This document shows, in pieces, positions 23,466-35,755 of a DNA stretch of 64,000 bases. The translations under genes were made by a program, and so were the position numbers. Location: positions 124,001-188,000 of the forward strand of contig WHVD01000089.1 in assembly GCA_015178975.1 (NCBI GenBank), written 5' to 3'. The DNA comes from Hysterangium stoloniferum. Its lineage: Eukaryota > Basidiomycota > Agaricomycetes > Hysterangiales > Hysterangiaceae. Below the pieces are notes generated by a model, which searched no databases, was not told the origin of the DNA, and saw nothing but the letters and a program-made list of their open reading frames with translations. Positions within the stretch are counted from its first letter, which is position 1; every line of letters starts with the position of its first letter.

Positions 23466-24204
23466 TTAATATTTGTATCGAGTGGAATAATCTGAGATGA
23501 ATATTAAGAAACAACGAACACCTGAGGAAACAAAGCGTGTGACAAACCTTTCGGGGAGACGACGAGACCTCGACCTTTAGCTGCTCCGCGGTATACGGTC
23601 TCAATTATGTCAATCATCTACTTCCACGTAAGAAACAAACAGTCACGATAACTCACACGCTTACACACCTCTTGTTTATTATCCATGGCCCAATTACTAT
23701 GAAAATCACGGTCAGAACCACACACTGATTTACACAGACTGCGGAAAGCCACTTGCATCTTGTTGTTGTTACCCGTACCAAGATCGATCATGATATGTTT
23801 ATTACTGAAAAGTAGACCCAATCGTTAATATTCATTCGATCGGCTCTAATCGTTGGAGTTCAAAGCTACCCGTGACTTACCGATAGAAGAACATGACGGT
23901 GCAAGGATCATACAATTCGTACATCTGTGTTTCGAGGTTTTCGAGTCTTGTCAGTTATAGAACGGATTAAATCCATTCACATTGTTCTTACCTTATTGAA
24001 ATCCGGCACCTGAGTGATGTCCACCAAGTAAATGACAGCAAAATTCTGCACTTTCTCCGCAACGCCATATAGGGTCTCGTCCATCTTCATGCATTGGGTA
24101 TCCCAGTCATGACCGAACCTGATAACGACTACTCTGTCTTCTTCTGACTTGATAGCTTCATCTACGTGCCATCCGGACGGGAGATGGGGTAGGAAATATG
24201 ACAT
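23466..24204 (-). CDS. DIB1: Dim1/Dib1 (TXNL4A) U4/U6.U5 tri-snRNP protein
   Basis: Thioredoxin-fold component of the U5 snRNP and tri-snRNP, essential for pre-mRNA splicing. Exon 1 reads MSYFLPHLPSGWHVDEAIKS then VVVIRFGHDWDTQCMKMDE and FAVIYLVDITQVPDFNK. Later exons give MYELYDPCTVMFFYRNKHIM with IDLGTGNNNK, then INWAMDNKQE, IETVYRGAAKGRGLVVSPK, and a last exon DYSTRYKY with stop at 23466-23468. The protein matches the highly conserved roughly 142-residue family almost throughout. The intron between NNNK and NWAM (23756-23697) must use a GC donor (gcaagt) with a normal catag acceptor to keep the invariant sequence. Confidence 0.95.
23697..23756 (-). other. GC-AG intron in the Dim1/Dib1 gene
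   Basis: This 60 bp intron starts gcaagt on the minus strand and ends catag. Using it gives NNNKINWAMDNK, which is conserved across eukaryotes; no GT donor nearby keeps that frame. gcaagt is the usual consensus of GC-AG donors spliced by the U2 spliceosome. Confidence 0.8.
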
Positions 24205-24803
24205 TTTATCGATCTGCCAGTGAACAGGAGGAGAAAACCCAATCGCTGGCGCTTGTAGTGTGATACTGGTGGACCTTCTCCCGGGTTAAGGCGACTCCCG
24301 CCGCGAGAATGAATTATTTAAACGTAAATGAGATATACACACTTATGGAAACAGTATATCATTATTATCTTTACAAATGCTCTGCGATTTGTATGACCTT
24401 GCAGTCAAGCTGGTGTTGGCGTTGGCTAGCCATGGACAACCTTGTTATTCAAGAGCATAGAAGCTGGTTCCGGCCAAAATTTATACATATATAACACGTA
24501 TTTGACGTTGTTATATCGTCAATATGCAAAAAAATGAGTAACTATGTTAGCCTGACGGGTAAAATCACGTCTGACCAGTGTTGAATAAACCTCAAGTTGT
24601 GTTCGAGAGATGTGTCTTTCAAATTTCTTACCAGACATAGTCTCATGAGCAGCTCCAACGGCGTTGCCGACATTCGATTCATACCTACCTGGTGTGATTT
24701 ACTTTCAGACAGTATGTGGTTCTACAGATTATATTTTTCGGCACTTCTTCCTGGCTGTAAGATAGGACATTACCAGCGGACTATTCTGGAATTATGATCT
24801 GCA
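24205..24803. other. Intergenic, nothing recognised
   Basis: About 600 bp upstream of the Dim1 start codon. It includes the Dim1 promoter; I see no other gene or repeat. Confidence 0.35.
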
Positions 24804-25102
24804 TCAGGAACATCCAAGATTGATTTAAACACACTTGATCTCACCTTATCATGCTTATTCCCCATAAGTAAAATAAGCGCAAAATTAAGCAAAAGACACT
24901 ACTTATCCACTACATATTCATCTTATTTCTAACTCAACTTCCTCAGTAGACCATATCAAGTGGGTCTAAGTATAAAAATAAGTATAAAAAATTTGCAAAT
25001 AAGTATGGTCTTCTGCTTGATTTCACACTTATTTTCCTTAATGGGCAATAAGCATGACAAGGAGACATGAAGTGTGATTAAATCAATCTTGGATTTTCCT
25101 GA
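24804..25102. mobile_element. Hairpin MITE, about 300 bp with about 90 bp terminal inverted repeats
   Basis: The left end beginning tcaggaacatccaagattg and the right end caatcttggattttcctga are inverted copies. The complementarity runs inward for about 90 bp on each side (for example tcatgcttattccccat versus its inverted partner). There is no coding capacity. The layout is that of a miniature inverted-repeat DNA element. I could not define a clean target duplication. Confidence 0.75.
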
Positions 25103-25871
25103 CGGCCACTGTAGATTGACTCTAAAGGATATTCTATATATCAACACAAATCTTCGATTAGTAACTGGAGAATAACCTCCACCATCACATACCTTGTATG
25201 GAGATCAATTTACAGTCCCTAATACTGGCACTGCCCTTCCGAGATGTCAGCCGATCAGCCGGGTTTATATTCATCTATCTCTATATATCTCCCTATCATT
25301 ACCTCCACACAAATATGGATGATGCCCATAATGCACTAGAGCTTCGCTTACGCCGTTACTCAACGACCATTTGCCAGGGCTTAGGAGATCCATGCCCCCA
25401 AAAGAGCACAAAAAAAGTAGAACTGATTATGATATAAGTTATTATTTGGAGGAATTACTTCAGTAATAGTTGCCACCTCAGTTTGCTGATGCTGGTGCAT
25501 GAGATGTTTCCAAGATGACTTTCTTCCGGTGGGAGCCTAGTGAGAGGTCATCTCATTCGCAATCAAGCCACAAGGATTACCATCATGCGATCGTCTCACA
25601 TGGGGAAAGCAGTGAATGCGCTCAGCAACGACTTTACGCCTTGTTCGACGCTTGACTATAGTCATAAAACAGCAGCCTCCTTGCCCAGGACGTCTTTATG
25701 TCCTGTCCGAGTCGTTCAGGTTCTTGTCACCTCGAAGTTTAATAAGAATGTCACCGTCATTTCGGTCGGCCATGTATACTTCCAGACAGACACGGCGTCT
25801 CACAGAGTCCCTGTGGAGTCAGTCAAGTTCTCTCACATAGATCGAAACTGATTTAAAGGTCGGATGTAGTA
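25103..25871. other. Intergenic before the DUF6533-type gene
   Basis: About 770 bp. One short open stretch of about 100 codons (25540-25851) has no recognisable motif. It could hold the promoter or a missing first exon of the membrane protein downstream. Confidence 0.35.
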
Positions 25872-27432
25872 ATGTCGACATGCATCCTTGTGTATGACAT
25901 ACGTATGTTCACCCTTAATCCCGTAATTGAGGCTCTCATCATCGGTTTTGCGCAGTTATCACCTTAGATATCGAAGTATGGTGCAAATTCCTTGTTTTTT
26001 TTCACAATCTAATGAGCATCAGGTTAGATACTTCTGGAAGACTCGCTTCAGTCTTATTAACGGTTTATTTTTTCTGGTATGTTGTTCATCTTACAAATCA
26101 ATACCCTGACACCGACACCAAAACAGAATAGATATTGGCCGTATGTGCATAGACCCATTTCCGTCTTCTGTGCACTTATTAATCTGATCTATCAGTGCCG
26201 TAAATTTGATGTGAGCCCCTGAAATGCCCTCGATGCAATAGACCGACATTGACCATAAATATCACAGAATCCATAGCACCAGTGAGAACGACTGAGTTAC
26301 TTACTTTTTTCGTTAGCTCATTTGGACCTACGTAGTCTTGTCCTGGCCTTCACCACCTCCATCTGTACGTTTTAACAGGCTTCATGTGTAGATAACTCAC
26401 TTATGGCTCTTTCCTACAGTTGTGAGTTTTATTCCTCTTATAATAGCCTATGGAAACAAGAAACGACGAGCGATCTTAGATGTACCTGGTGGTTTCAATA
26501 TGTGGGGTACTCGACTTCACTTCAGCATTTGGCTGTTGGGGGTACAGAATGGCATCTTAAATCACAATTAATCAAACTAAACCGAATTTTCCGATAGCCA
26601 TCATCGTTATACGCTTGTATGCCATGTTTAACCGTAGCAGAGGGCTGCTACTATTTTTGATCATATTGTACGATACTTATGGCATTGTTACCTTTTTACT
26701 TGCTAAAGGAGTACAGACTAGGAATATATGGGATGACAGGAACAATTATTATTGGACTGTCTACAAACCAATTTCGCCGTGAGTACCTTTGAACGGCCTA
26801 CATCCTCTGGTGGTCATACTTATGTGCAATCCAGAGACTATTGTACATTTTGGGAACTATCCAGGCTGTGCAGCTGTTAACATACCCAGCTGGTCTTGGG
26901 CGTATTGGGTACCTTCCATAACCTTCGACTCCATAACTCTCGGTCTTGCTGTAATCAAATCTGTCACATTGTTGAAGACCACGCCCCGTCCGCCGCGTTT
27001 CATTCTAATGCTACTCATAGATTCTATCCTCTATTTTGGGAGCGTTATATCTTGGACCCTCGCCAACATACTGACATGGTCAATCATGCCTGTGAGTGCT
27101 TCATCAAGTGGGTATGACTGACGGACTGACTCAAGTGAAGGTCCCGCTATATGGTACTTTTGTTGGGTGTGTGAATCAGTTTCCAAACCGTGTCCGCAGA
27201 AATGACAAGAGATCTAGTTGTCATATCTCCTTTCAGTCTATCTTTGGATGTAGAATGCTGGTAAGTTGTATTTGCAATAAAAGTGCTATGTCCTGCTGAG
27301 GTCTAGCAGCTTCGTATAAGGGAAGCAGCAGCAGCCCACAGATTGCAGGAACAAGAGAATGAGAATGAGAGCACGGAGATGGATGGTAACTTGAGTACGA
27401 ACGTCGATGGGTGGTTTTCTGACCTTCCATGA
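25872..27432 (+). CDS. DUF6533-type multi-pass membrane protein
   Basis: Member of a large Agaricomycete family of seven-helix-like membrane proteins of unknown function. Blocks in order across short introns: VYDILITLDIE|VRYFWKTRFSLINGLFFLV, NRYWPYVHRPISVFCALINL, LIWTYVVLSWPS, AIIVIRLYAMFNRSRGLLLF, GNYPGCAAVNIPSWSWAYWVPSI, ITLGLAVIKSVTLL, LIDSILYFGSVISWTLAN, then CRML|LRIREAAAAHRLQEQE and an acidic tail ending VDGWFSDLP (stop 27430-27432). The YDxxxTLxxE and RxYAMFxRSR motifs are family hallmarks. The first exon from the Met at 25872 is short, so the true start may lie further upstream. All junctions I examined in the body keep frame. Function is unknown. Confidence 0.75.
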
Positions 27433-28589
27433 AAGGTATTTCCTGGGCTGGCTGTTTGCTAGCTGTCCGCTTAATTTACTTTGTTTCCGCTGTCTTTTAC
27501 TAATGATACTGGTTAATTTTCATTTAATATTTGACCGAGAACATCCGGGTTAGCCTAGATTCCAGAGGAATCTAATAATAAGTGGGAAGAAGTACAGATG
27601 GAGTGGGCGGATCAACATATTTGGTTGAAACACATGGGAAGAAAGTGGGTGGCACACAAGGAACGTTGGGCGAAAGCATGGCGCAAGGTATGTACTTACT
27701 TCTTTATCATTTGAGATCTATTTTAATCATGTACTAAAACACGCAAACTACGTTATTGATGCCAACAGTTTTATTGAAAGGTGCGATATAAATCTGAAGA
27801 GAAACTACATTGGTCGAATGCAGAAGAACGAATAAACTATATTAGTAGGATTTTAACGCAGGATGTTGAACCAGATTGTACCCTCACGTCAGAATTGGTT
27901 CTTAAGGACGAACACTCTGCAGGGCAGAACATGATGTCCAATGTAAAGCAAATGAATTAACGTTCGAAGATGCAGAAAGCCGAATTGAGCAATTCGAAAT
28001 CAGGCAACATTTATTCTATAAGAATTGTGGTCTTTACTGAACATAGTTCAGTTTATGATAGGATCATTCTTGCAAAACGAGGTCTTTTGTATTGTTGAAA
28101 TCAAAGACGGTGGTTTTGCTATATGTAGCTGTCCAACATTTACACAAACTGCACTCGCACATGTTTCTTGCCCAATGTATCAATCTGATGGATCTTCACC
28201 TGGAACAAACGATTTTATCAGTTATGCGACCTCAAAATGAAGCTACACTGGGTGCGTACAGAGCATAAAAGTGAGAATTAGTAGGAAACACCCAGACAGA
28301 AATCGCTAATTTGGCTGATGGCAGTATTTGGAGATTTGTGCAGGTCCGACTCAGGATGAACCTTATGCAACACAGCTCAATAACGCAGCTCATCTCGAAA
28401 AGGATATTTTATTAGGCAGGCTTGGCCACGCTAAATAGTGATTATGTGGAATATAACAATTTTTATTAATATAATCAAACTTGATAATTAACTTGATAAT
28501 TTTTTCACAGTCGTAACCGTTTAATTTGTAAGCATGCTGATGTAATTATAGATCTCGGGAATTCGTCACTCCCTAGAAACTTTAGCAGG
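27433..28589. other. Mostly non-coding, with a possible gene fragment at 27570-27960 (+)
   Basis: A plus-strand stretch reads VQMEWADQHIWLKHMGRKWVAH then KERWAKAW. After a possible intron comes VRYKSEEKLHWSNAEERINYISRIL, ending at 27958-27960. The composition (Trp, Lys and Glu rich, helical) looks protein-like, but I do not recognise a family, and no start codon is clear. It may be a relic of a gene or transposon. The remainder shows nothing. Confidence 0.3.
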
Positions 28590-29386
28590 ATGTTAGAGAT
28601 GCTCCCTTTGTTGAGGACTCCTACAATGCCTTTCCGCACAGTTCGTTTTTTCTCTGCGAGCCATTTTTTAAGTGGGCATTATGAAACCCTCAACGTTCCG
28701 AAGAATGCGTCGAAAGCAGCCATTAAAGCGAGTTATTATAAGGTGTTACAATTAACAGGACTGAAGTTATGTGTCTCGCTGAACGCTTTCGCAGTTGAGC
28801 AAGAAATACCACCCGGACGTTAATACAGACCCTGGAGCAAAAGCAAGATTCCAGGCTGTGAGTGACGCCTATTCCATCCTGGGGGACGATAGGCGGAGGT
28901 ATGTTTCGAATGGTTTCAGCAATGCTATCTCTACTACTCAGTTTTAGACGAAAATACAACCGTGAGTCAGAAGCAGTGTCGTCATATCGGCCAGAATATA
29001 CCCAAACACGACACCCTCATCAACATTATTATGATCCGGGATTTATGTATGAAACGCGTCGGCGGGGTGCTAGCTATGCATGGGAAAATACCCGTCGTTC
29101 ACGAGCCCAACATCATCCTCCTCCTCCCCCACCATTTTCACAACGCGCAGAGAGAAATGCTTTTGGAACTCACCGATCAGGTACAGTTGGAGATGATTTT
29201 CCGCGACGTCCGAGACGCGATGGCCGTGATCCTTTCGCATCGCCAAACGTGCGAAGATCCACCGGTCGCGGAGATCCCTTTGAGACAATGGAGGATCGCT
29301 TGAAGGGCGAATCAATAGCTACTAGGTTTGCACAAGTAGTGGGGATATTATTTTTCATTATGTTACTCAGTGGAGGGTTCCATTGA
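28590..29386 (+). CDS. Mitochondrial J-domain (DnaJ-like) protein with C-terminal membrane segment
   Basis: Co-chaperone that would stimulate an Hsp70 ATPase. The N-terminus ([22 protein letters not shown]) is basic and amphipathic, like a mitochondrial presequence. The J domain follows: [22 protein letters not shown], a 53 bp intron, then [20 protein letters not shown] with the essential HPD triplet and [16 protein letters not shown] second intron leads to KYNRES and a low-complexity Arg/Pro-rich region, with a single hydrophobic segment near the C-terminus ([15 protein letters not shown]) and stop at 29384-29386. There is no Gly/Phe or zinc region, so it is a type III J protein. The in-frame Mets at 28590, 28602 and 28626 are alternative starts. 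The membrane segment suggests inner-membrane anchoring. Confidence 0.85.
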
Positions 29387-29639
29387 TTGAATTTGTGCTT
29401 GTCATGCCGTATTAATCCCCTGGCACTGGAAGGCTATCACCAGCTTTAATTCCCTCTTTACGGGTTTGTAGGGAAGTGAAAATTCTGCAGTGATAGCATT
29501 ATTATTTCAGTCACGCAGGACATTGAAACACTACGCTCGTCGTCTTGTGGGGTTCGCGCACCTTACTCATATTCATTTGATTTTAGATTGTACTAACACA
29601 TGTACCAATTATATGTACATAGTAAGTAGCCAGATTAGA

Positions 29640-31783
29640 TTATTTACCAACGATATCGGCCAATTGAGTAGTTGGAATGGCTGCTGGGAAAGCCTTCCTT
29701 TGTAATCGCGTGTGCGTTGCTTGTTCGTAGGCAAATGCGAGACCAATCAAATTGAATTCATCGAATGCTGTTCCGAGAAAAGAAAGCCCAAAGGGAACCC
29801 CAGGGGCAGGGTAAACAATGGTGGGTCCCGCACTCTGAATCGTGACATTCGCTGCGTAAAAGCCCAGCGGAACAGTGACGATAGGATATCCGGCGATAGC
29901 TGTGAACCACTAGTCAGTGGCTATATAAAATACTTTGATCCATGCTTACCTGCAGGCACAGTCGTAAACCCTGGTGCTGGTAGAACAAGTGCGTCGAGTT
30001 TGAATTGCTTCAGGGCTGCGTCGATACCGCGCGTGCGGCCCAAGTCATGGTCGGCGGCAAGTGCTGCCTGGAAAGTTGCATTTCGTCCCGTCGTCGCCTC
30101 TGATGAAATGAGCCTGGTCAAAAAAGCATAATGTATGAGTGTTGTCAAGTTAGTGGCAAGTAATTCACTTACTCGCTTTGATCGGTGAACTGTGGTGGTT
30201 CTTCCTCAGCCCGATGAGCATCATTAAAAGCTATGACGTCCTGTACAAATGATTTCGCTTGTTAATTAATACAAAGTCTGTCAGAGACCTAGCAACATAC
30301 AGCCAGGGATTGCACTCCTGGAGGTCGCGTTGTAAGCGCTTGGTAGTATTGGTTTAATTGAACCTGCGAGAAACGTCGTGGGTTTTTCTTCATTAGAAAA
30401 GATTAATACGAACCTTGAAATCAACGTCCAGGACAATCGTTTCATTATTACTGACCACGATTTCATCCGCGCTGGGTAGATCAGCGGGATCAACGACAGT
30501 CGCACCAAGGGACCGTATGACATTCAAGGCTTGTTCAAACACAACATTGACGCTTGGGTCGTTGCCACTAATAGAATCGTTTAAGAATGCTCTCCTCGGC
30601 ACACCAATCCGTTTACCCTGCCTTAGATGAATAATAGTCGATTTTCGGCGAATTAACCCACCTGAAGTGCGCCTTTATTCAATGCTTTTGTAAAGTCGGG
30701 GACTTTCTTGGGTTGAGCAAGCGTGAATGGGTCGGTTGGGTCACGTCCAGCCATTGCACTCAATACGATTGCAGCGTCCGTGACAGAACGAACCATGGGA
30801 CCAGTTGTGTCTTGGTTTTGAGATATCGGAACGACTACGAGACTCATGAAATATCGCCGAGAATGACAGGCTGGACTTACCTCCGCTTCTTGAAGTTAGA
30901 CCAACTGTGGGTTTAATACCGACAAGATTATTATTACTACTTGGGCAGGTGATACTGCCGTCCGTCTCAGTTCCCAGTGTCACAGTTGATAATCCAATGG
31001 CGGCTGCAACACCAGAGCCAGAGCTACTGCCGCAAGGGTCCGCATTAGGGAAGTAAGGGTTTGTGGTTTGTCCGCCACGTCCTGACCATCCGGATGGGAG
31101 ATTGCCTCGGAAGTGAGCCCACTCGGAGGGGTTGGTTTTGCCTAGAAGGTGTTTGTTTTGTTTTTACGGTAGTAAGGAAAGAGAAAAAAATACCTAGTAT
31201 GAGAGCACCTGCCTCTCGCAGTTTTGCGACGACAAACGCATCTCCCGGGACAACCGACCCAAGAAGAGCGAATGACCCTGCCGTGGTGTTCATACCTAAA
31301 TAATGTTAGAGATGTGAGAAATATAAGCAACAGAATATTTATGCAGCACCTTCGGATGCCAATGTAGCAAAGTTGTCCTTTACCAGAACAGGAATGCCAT
31401 GCAACGATCCCCTCGAGCCTTTGGATTTGCGCTCGTGGTCGAGTGCAGCCGCCTGGCCTAACACGGAAGGGTTTATCTCCAAAACAGCACGCAGACTTGC
31501 CCCTTTGAGATTGACCTCGTCTATACGTGCAATATATGCCTAATCCACCGTCACAGAAGATATCTGATAAAGTTAACTTGAAGAGCATTACCTTCACGAG
31601 ATCGACACTGGTGAACTCTCCCTTTTCGAGTCCGGCTTGCAACTCCAAGACTCCCGCCTCGTATAGGTCAGGGAATTGGACTGTTTTCACTGCATCACGT
31701 TTAGAAGTATCTAGAGATGCCGCAGACGACCAGGAAACCTGAGATATAATCAAACAAAGCCTGAGGAAAGCTGAAGGGTGCAT
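29640..31783 (-). CDS. Secreted amidase-signature hydrolase
   Basis: Amidase-signature enzyme hydrolysing C-N amide bonds by a Ser-cisSer-Lys triad. The start at 31783 gives a signal peptide (MHPSAFLRLCLIISQVSWSS). Conserved blocks across about 8 exons: FPDLYEAGVLELQAGLEKG, AYIARIDEVNLKGASLRAVL, HGIPVLVKDNFAT with the catalytic Lys near residue 118, NTTAGSFALLGSVVPGDAFV, CGSSSGSGVAAAIGLSTVTL with the serine cluster, ETDGSITCPSSNNNLVGIKP, QNQDTTGPMVRSVTDAAIVL, then the substrate-side half, ending TTQLADIVGK (stop 29640-29642). All triad parts are present and the exons keep frame, so it looks active. The family resembles secreted fungal amidases of unknown substrate. An upstream in-frame Met at 31840 would add 19 residues. 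Confidence 0.88.
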
Positions 31784-33020
31784 GTCGGGAACGAACAAAG
31801 CACTCGCAGCGATGAAGATATCCAATTTACTTCTTATCAACAGCAGGAGTTATAGATGGACCAGGTATTACTCAGGCAATTGATGGTGCTGAAATGAAGC
31901 AAGAAGTTCAAACAACCGATGTGAACGCAGATCGTAGTGAAACATGGAGCCGAGTCAGAACAATAAATCAAGAGGACGAGGATTGGTTCGGGTGAACATC
32001 GGGAGTCAGGTGCCAGACAAGGCTCCTAGTGAGCTTGTTTGATGTGGGAAAAATAAAATGTTCCGATTGAGATGTAATTTCATATTGAACTGCAAATCAT
32101 AAAAAGGAGAATTGCTTGCGCAGTCATATTGGGCTCCAAACTTTGACCCAAGACCTCCCCTCCCACGCTGATGTGAGAAAAGGACAAGAGTGCGAAAGTT
32201 ACGTCAGGGGTAAATTTGCTGGGGTGGGTTAGTTCCAATTATGAACACGTATAGTTGTGAATTCGACACTCTCTATATAGCAGGGAAAAATAGATCGTGA
32301 ATACACGAACTTGATGTAATGGTCTCAGAACTTGAATGAATCGCCTCAGATAACCTCTATATCCACGAGTCTCGAAGCTTCTAATGGTTCCAGAGACTAA
32401 CAATGGATCCACGAGTAAACATACTATGTCAATGTTTGAAAGCTAGAGAGAAGAAAATTACTAGAAAATTTGAAGGTCCGTGTTAATCGATTGCGTGGCA
32501 GTTACAACCACGTGCAAGTATTCTGTAATAATTCAGCTTGGAGTTAATGTTCAGACATGGCATTGAATTTAAAGGCTAGTTTTTTTTGGGAGAAGTGCTT
32601 AATTAAGATAGAGATACCACTGCCGAACTTGATTTCACTGTCATGGTGGAGTCCGGTATCTTTGAGGACCATCGCCGCCACTCCATGGCCAATAAAATAT
32701 TTTATCTTAATGAAATTAGATCAGATAATAGAGCCTATTTTTATTTTTCAGAAAACCCAAAGCTGATTACATAAGTTTCAGTTCTTCAGAAAAAGTATTC
32801 TACTGTCTCATTTACCGGTTGGAAACATAATGGATTAAAGGAAAATATGTTTTTATACATCTTTTAATTGGGTAAATAAACAAATTTTAATTATCGGACT
32901 TTAATAGAATGCTGAGGGGTTTGTGAGGAAAAACTCCTGCCAAAAACTGAGGCGCGTCGGAGTGCAAAGTCTATGCTTTTAAACAGCGCGTGACAACCCA
33001 GAAATAACAAATGATCTTCT
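31784..33020. other. Divergent intergenic region, AT-rich
   Basis: About 1.2 kb between the amidase and QTRT2-like genes, which are divergently transcribed, so both promoters lie here. I find no coding signal, repeat or RNA gene. Confidence 0.4.
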
Positions 33021-34872
33021 ATGATGTCGTCCACAACGAATACCTTTAATCCGATACCTTCTTTCACATTCCATTTACGGGTATCATCGCTTCCAAAGTT
33101 CTCGCCCAGACTTGGCCAGGCAGTAATTACCCGCCCAGTTCACCGTACTGGTGATGAGGCTGAAAAGATTGAGATATCGACACCAGGAATAATATGTTCA
33201 ACCACTCGTGGAGTAATTGAACATCTCAGTCGAGATCATGTTAAAAAAACTTGTTCCATTAAGTGGGTCCACGTCCCCTTCGAATCATTGTATGTAGATT
33301 TCATCAACCGTCTGTAGTCTGTGTGCATAACAGCGATTAAAGCCTACAGATCGACCCACCAGTTCCCACAAGACAGGATGGGAGCAATCCACTGCACAGA
33401 TTTCTAGGATATTCTCCTTCACAACATCTGCTCTCTCTCTCTCTGAGGGATCCAGCTGATGTACGAGATATGCCTGCTAATGGAAATCTATTTGTCGCAG
33501 CGCAGTCATCACGCGGCACTCGTAAGGTGAGACAGTCATTTTTACTATATGTGTACTTGTACGAAACATTTATACAATGAAGGTTCCGCCGCAGGCCTAT
33601 CGTTCATATGCGGCTGCGACGATGCCAGATATTGTTTTTTCCATGCCGGATGTGTCGTTTACGCCGCCACCACATTCACAAAAACGTATAAACAAGAGCA
33701 TCGAACGCTCTACTCGATGGCTAGCTTCTCTACTTGCCCCGCTCAATCTTGTTTCTTCGCCGGTTGAGCCAAACTCAGAACATGCGGCAACTGCAACTAA
33801 CATATTGCCTCGTTTCAACGTTTTTCTACACATGGTCGGTGGTATCAAAGAGGCTGCTCGCTCTGCATTTGCTTCTTCTCTCAAAGAGCCTTTAGATGTG
33901 AAGGAAAGTCATGTAGCACAACTTGAAACACTTGACGACGGCGTGTCCGGATATGTTTTCGATTTAGCCCCTCTACGTCTTGCATTACTTGCAGAGCAAC
34001 CTCGATCCCTTCAATCTGTGCTGGCTGCCGCTGCATCGGTATATCGACCCACGGACGATTCCATCACGCATTCGTTCGTTTCCCTCGTGCATGCATCCCT
34101 TCAAGATCTTTCGGCAGAAAAACCGCGTCTTGTAAATACAGCGCTATCCCCACACGAAATGCTGGTTCTTATTCGAGATGCAGGAATTGATTTGTTTGAT
34201 ACCTTTTGGGCGCAGCAAGCTGCCACCTGGGGTTTTGCCTTGGATTTTAGATTTCCAGTGCGAACTGAGAACTTACTCTCACATGGTGATTCTCCCGGAC
34301 AAAAGCAACTTGGCATCAATATATTCGATGGTCGATTTGCAACCGATTTCGGAAGATTGGCCGAACATTTAATGGACAGATTAGAATATTCAAAACATAA
34401 TAGCGACTTGTCGGAGGAGGATGCATTGGGACATGCGACTTTTTGTACATGTGCCGCGTGCTCACCAACATGGGCAAATGACCCACTCATACATAGCTCT
34501 GTGGATGAAAGAACTGTGCCGTCGGAGGAAGAGCCGGCGCCGCCATACACCCGTGCGTATATACATCATTTACTCCACACTCACGAAATGTCGGCCCATT
34601 CTTTGCTGGCAATGCACAATATCACGGTTATGAACGCCTTCATGCGCGGCATAAGAAGCATTCTACAGTATGAGCCAGATCGATTTTCAGATGAAGTGGC
34701 CCGATTCCAAGAAACATATGACGGAACGCTCAAGGCACTAGATGATGCTAAGTTATGCTGGGCGGAGGTTAATCTCGCTCGAGGGAAAGGACGGATAGCG
34801 CGGGAGCGCGAAGCATCGAAAAGCGTGGAGGGTTTACATAAAGATTCCAGTTCCATCGATTGTGAATTCTGA
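33021..34872 (+). CDS. QTRT2-like queuine tRNA-ribosyltransferase accessory subunit
   Basis: In eukaryotes the queuine tRNA-guanine transglycosylase is a heterodimer of QTRT1 (catalytic) and QTRT2, exchanging guanine-34 for queuine in GUN-anticodon tRNAs. Exon 1 reads FHLRVSSLPKFSPRLGQAVI and IEISTPGIICSTTRGVIEHL. Exon 2 continues LQIDPPVPTRQDGSNPLHRF and LRDPADVRDMPANGNLFVAA. The long exon 3 begins VPPQAYRSYAAATMPDIVFS and includes GIDLFDTFWAQQAATWGFAL. The zinc site is CTCAACSPTW, then YTRAYIHHLLHTHEMSAHSL and LAMHN, giving the three Cys and one His of TGT enzymes. Stop 34870-34872. Both introns (about 50 bp) keep frame. Fungi that keep QTRT2 usually salvage queuine or queuosine from outside. 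Confidence 0.85.
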
Positions 34873-35755
34873 AGTTATCACACAAGTCTAAAATAATGAA
34901 TGGTACTGTTTGTTTATCTATTAGTGTATAGAAGTATTATTAATACCTGCAAACTTGTGATGCATGTATCCAGGCTAGTGGGATTGACAGCTGGATTTCG
35001 CATGTTTTATCCCCAAGTCTTCCTCTACTTGTAAACTATATATCTTATCGGGTTTACACACGACAACGGAATGGGATAAGTGGGATAAGTTGGATTCAGA
35101 CACAAGATTATTCCGAAGCGATCTGATTCTTGGGCTTATACTTCACCTATATCACCGCCCAAGGTTATTTGTGATGGGGTGCAAAAGCAAGCCCGCGAAG
35201 GTGATGCTTCCAACTTGAAAAATATGACTTCGCATTAGGTTAATTGCATGGCTGTAAACCCTTAAAACTTGAAGTCCACAACCAACCGTCCGTCTCACCC
35301 ATGAAGGGTCGGACTTGCTAACCATACACCATCTACAAGAAGCTTCGTACATACGAGCCGACCGTAGGGCACAGCTCTCAGATGATAAAAATGATTCAAA
35401 ACAAAAAACGTTTCACTCAAAATTGCCACAACGCGTATTAATGATCTTTATGTGATACAGTTGGAATATCGAGCTTCAACCACGTCGCACGGGCTTGGTC
35501 CATTGCCCCTTTCACACTTATTTATGCCCAATAATAGTACGAGATTGCTGATCAGTAAATCCCAAGGTTAAGGTATCCAATAACGACATGGAATCTCCCG
35601 AAGGCGGTAACCAATGTGCCCGTTGTGCATATTCATTAGTTCGAGCCGAGAATATTTAGAACAACCAAGCATGATGACTTCCCATTCGTCAATAGCCGCG
35701 TCACTTGCACACGATGGTTTGGTATGCTCGATAAAATAAATAATCCACTAATGTT
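34873..35755. other. Intergenic between convergent genes, nothing recognised
   Basis: About 880 bp. It contains a short doubled gggataagt motif near 35075 and no coding signal I can support. Confidence 0.4.

Noticed and set aside
31784-31840. Amidase start at the upstream Met (31840)
   Set aside because: It would put 19 residues before a good signal peptide that begins at 31783; kept only as an alternative.
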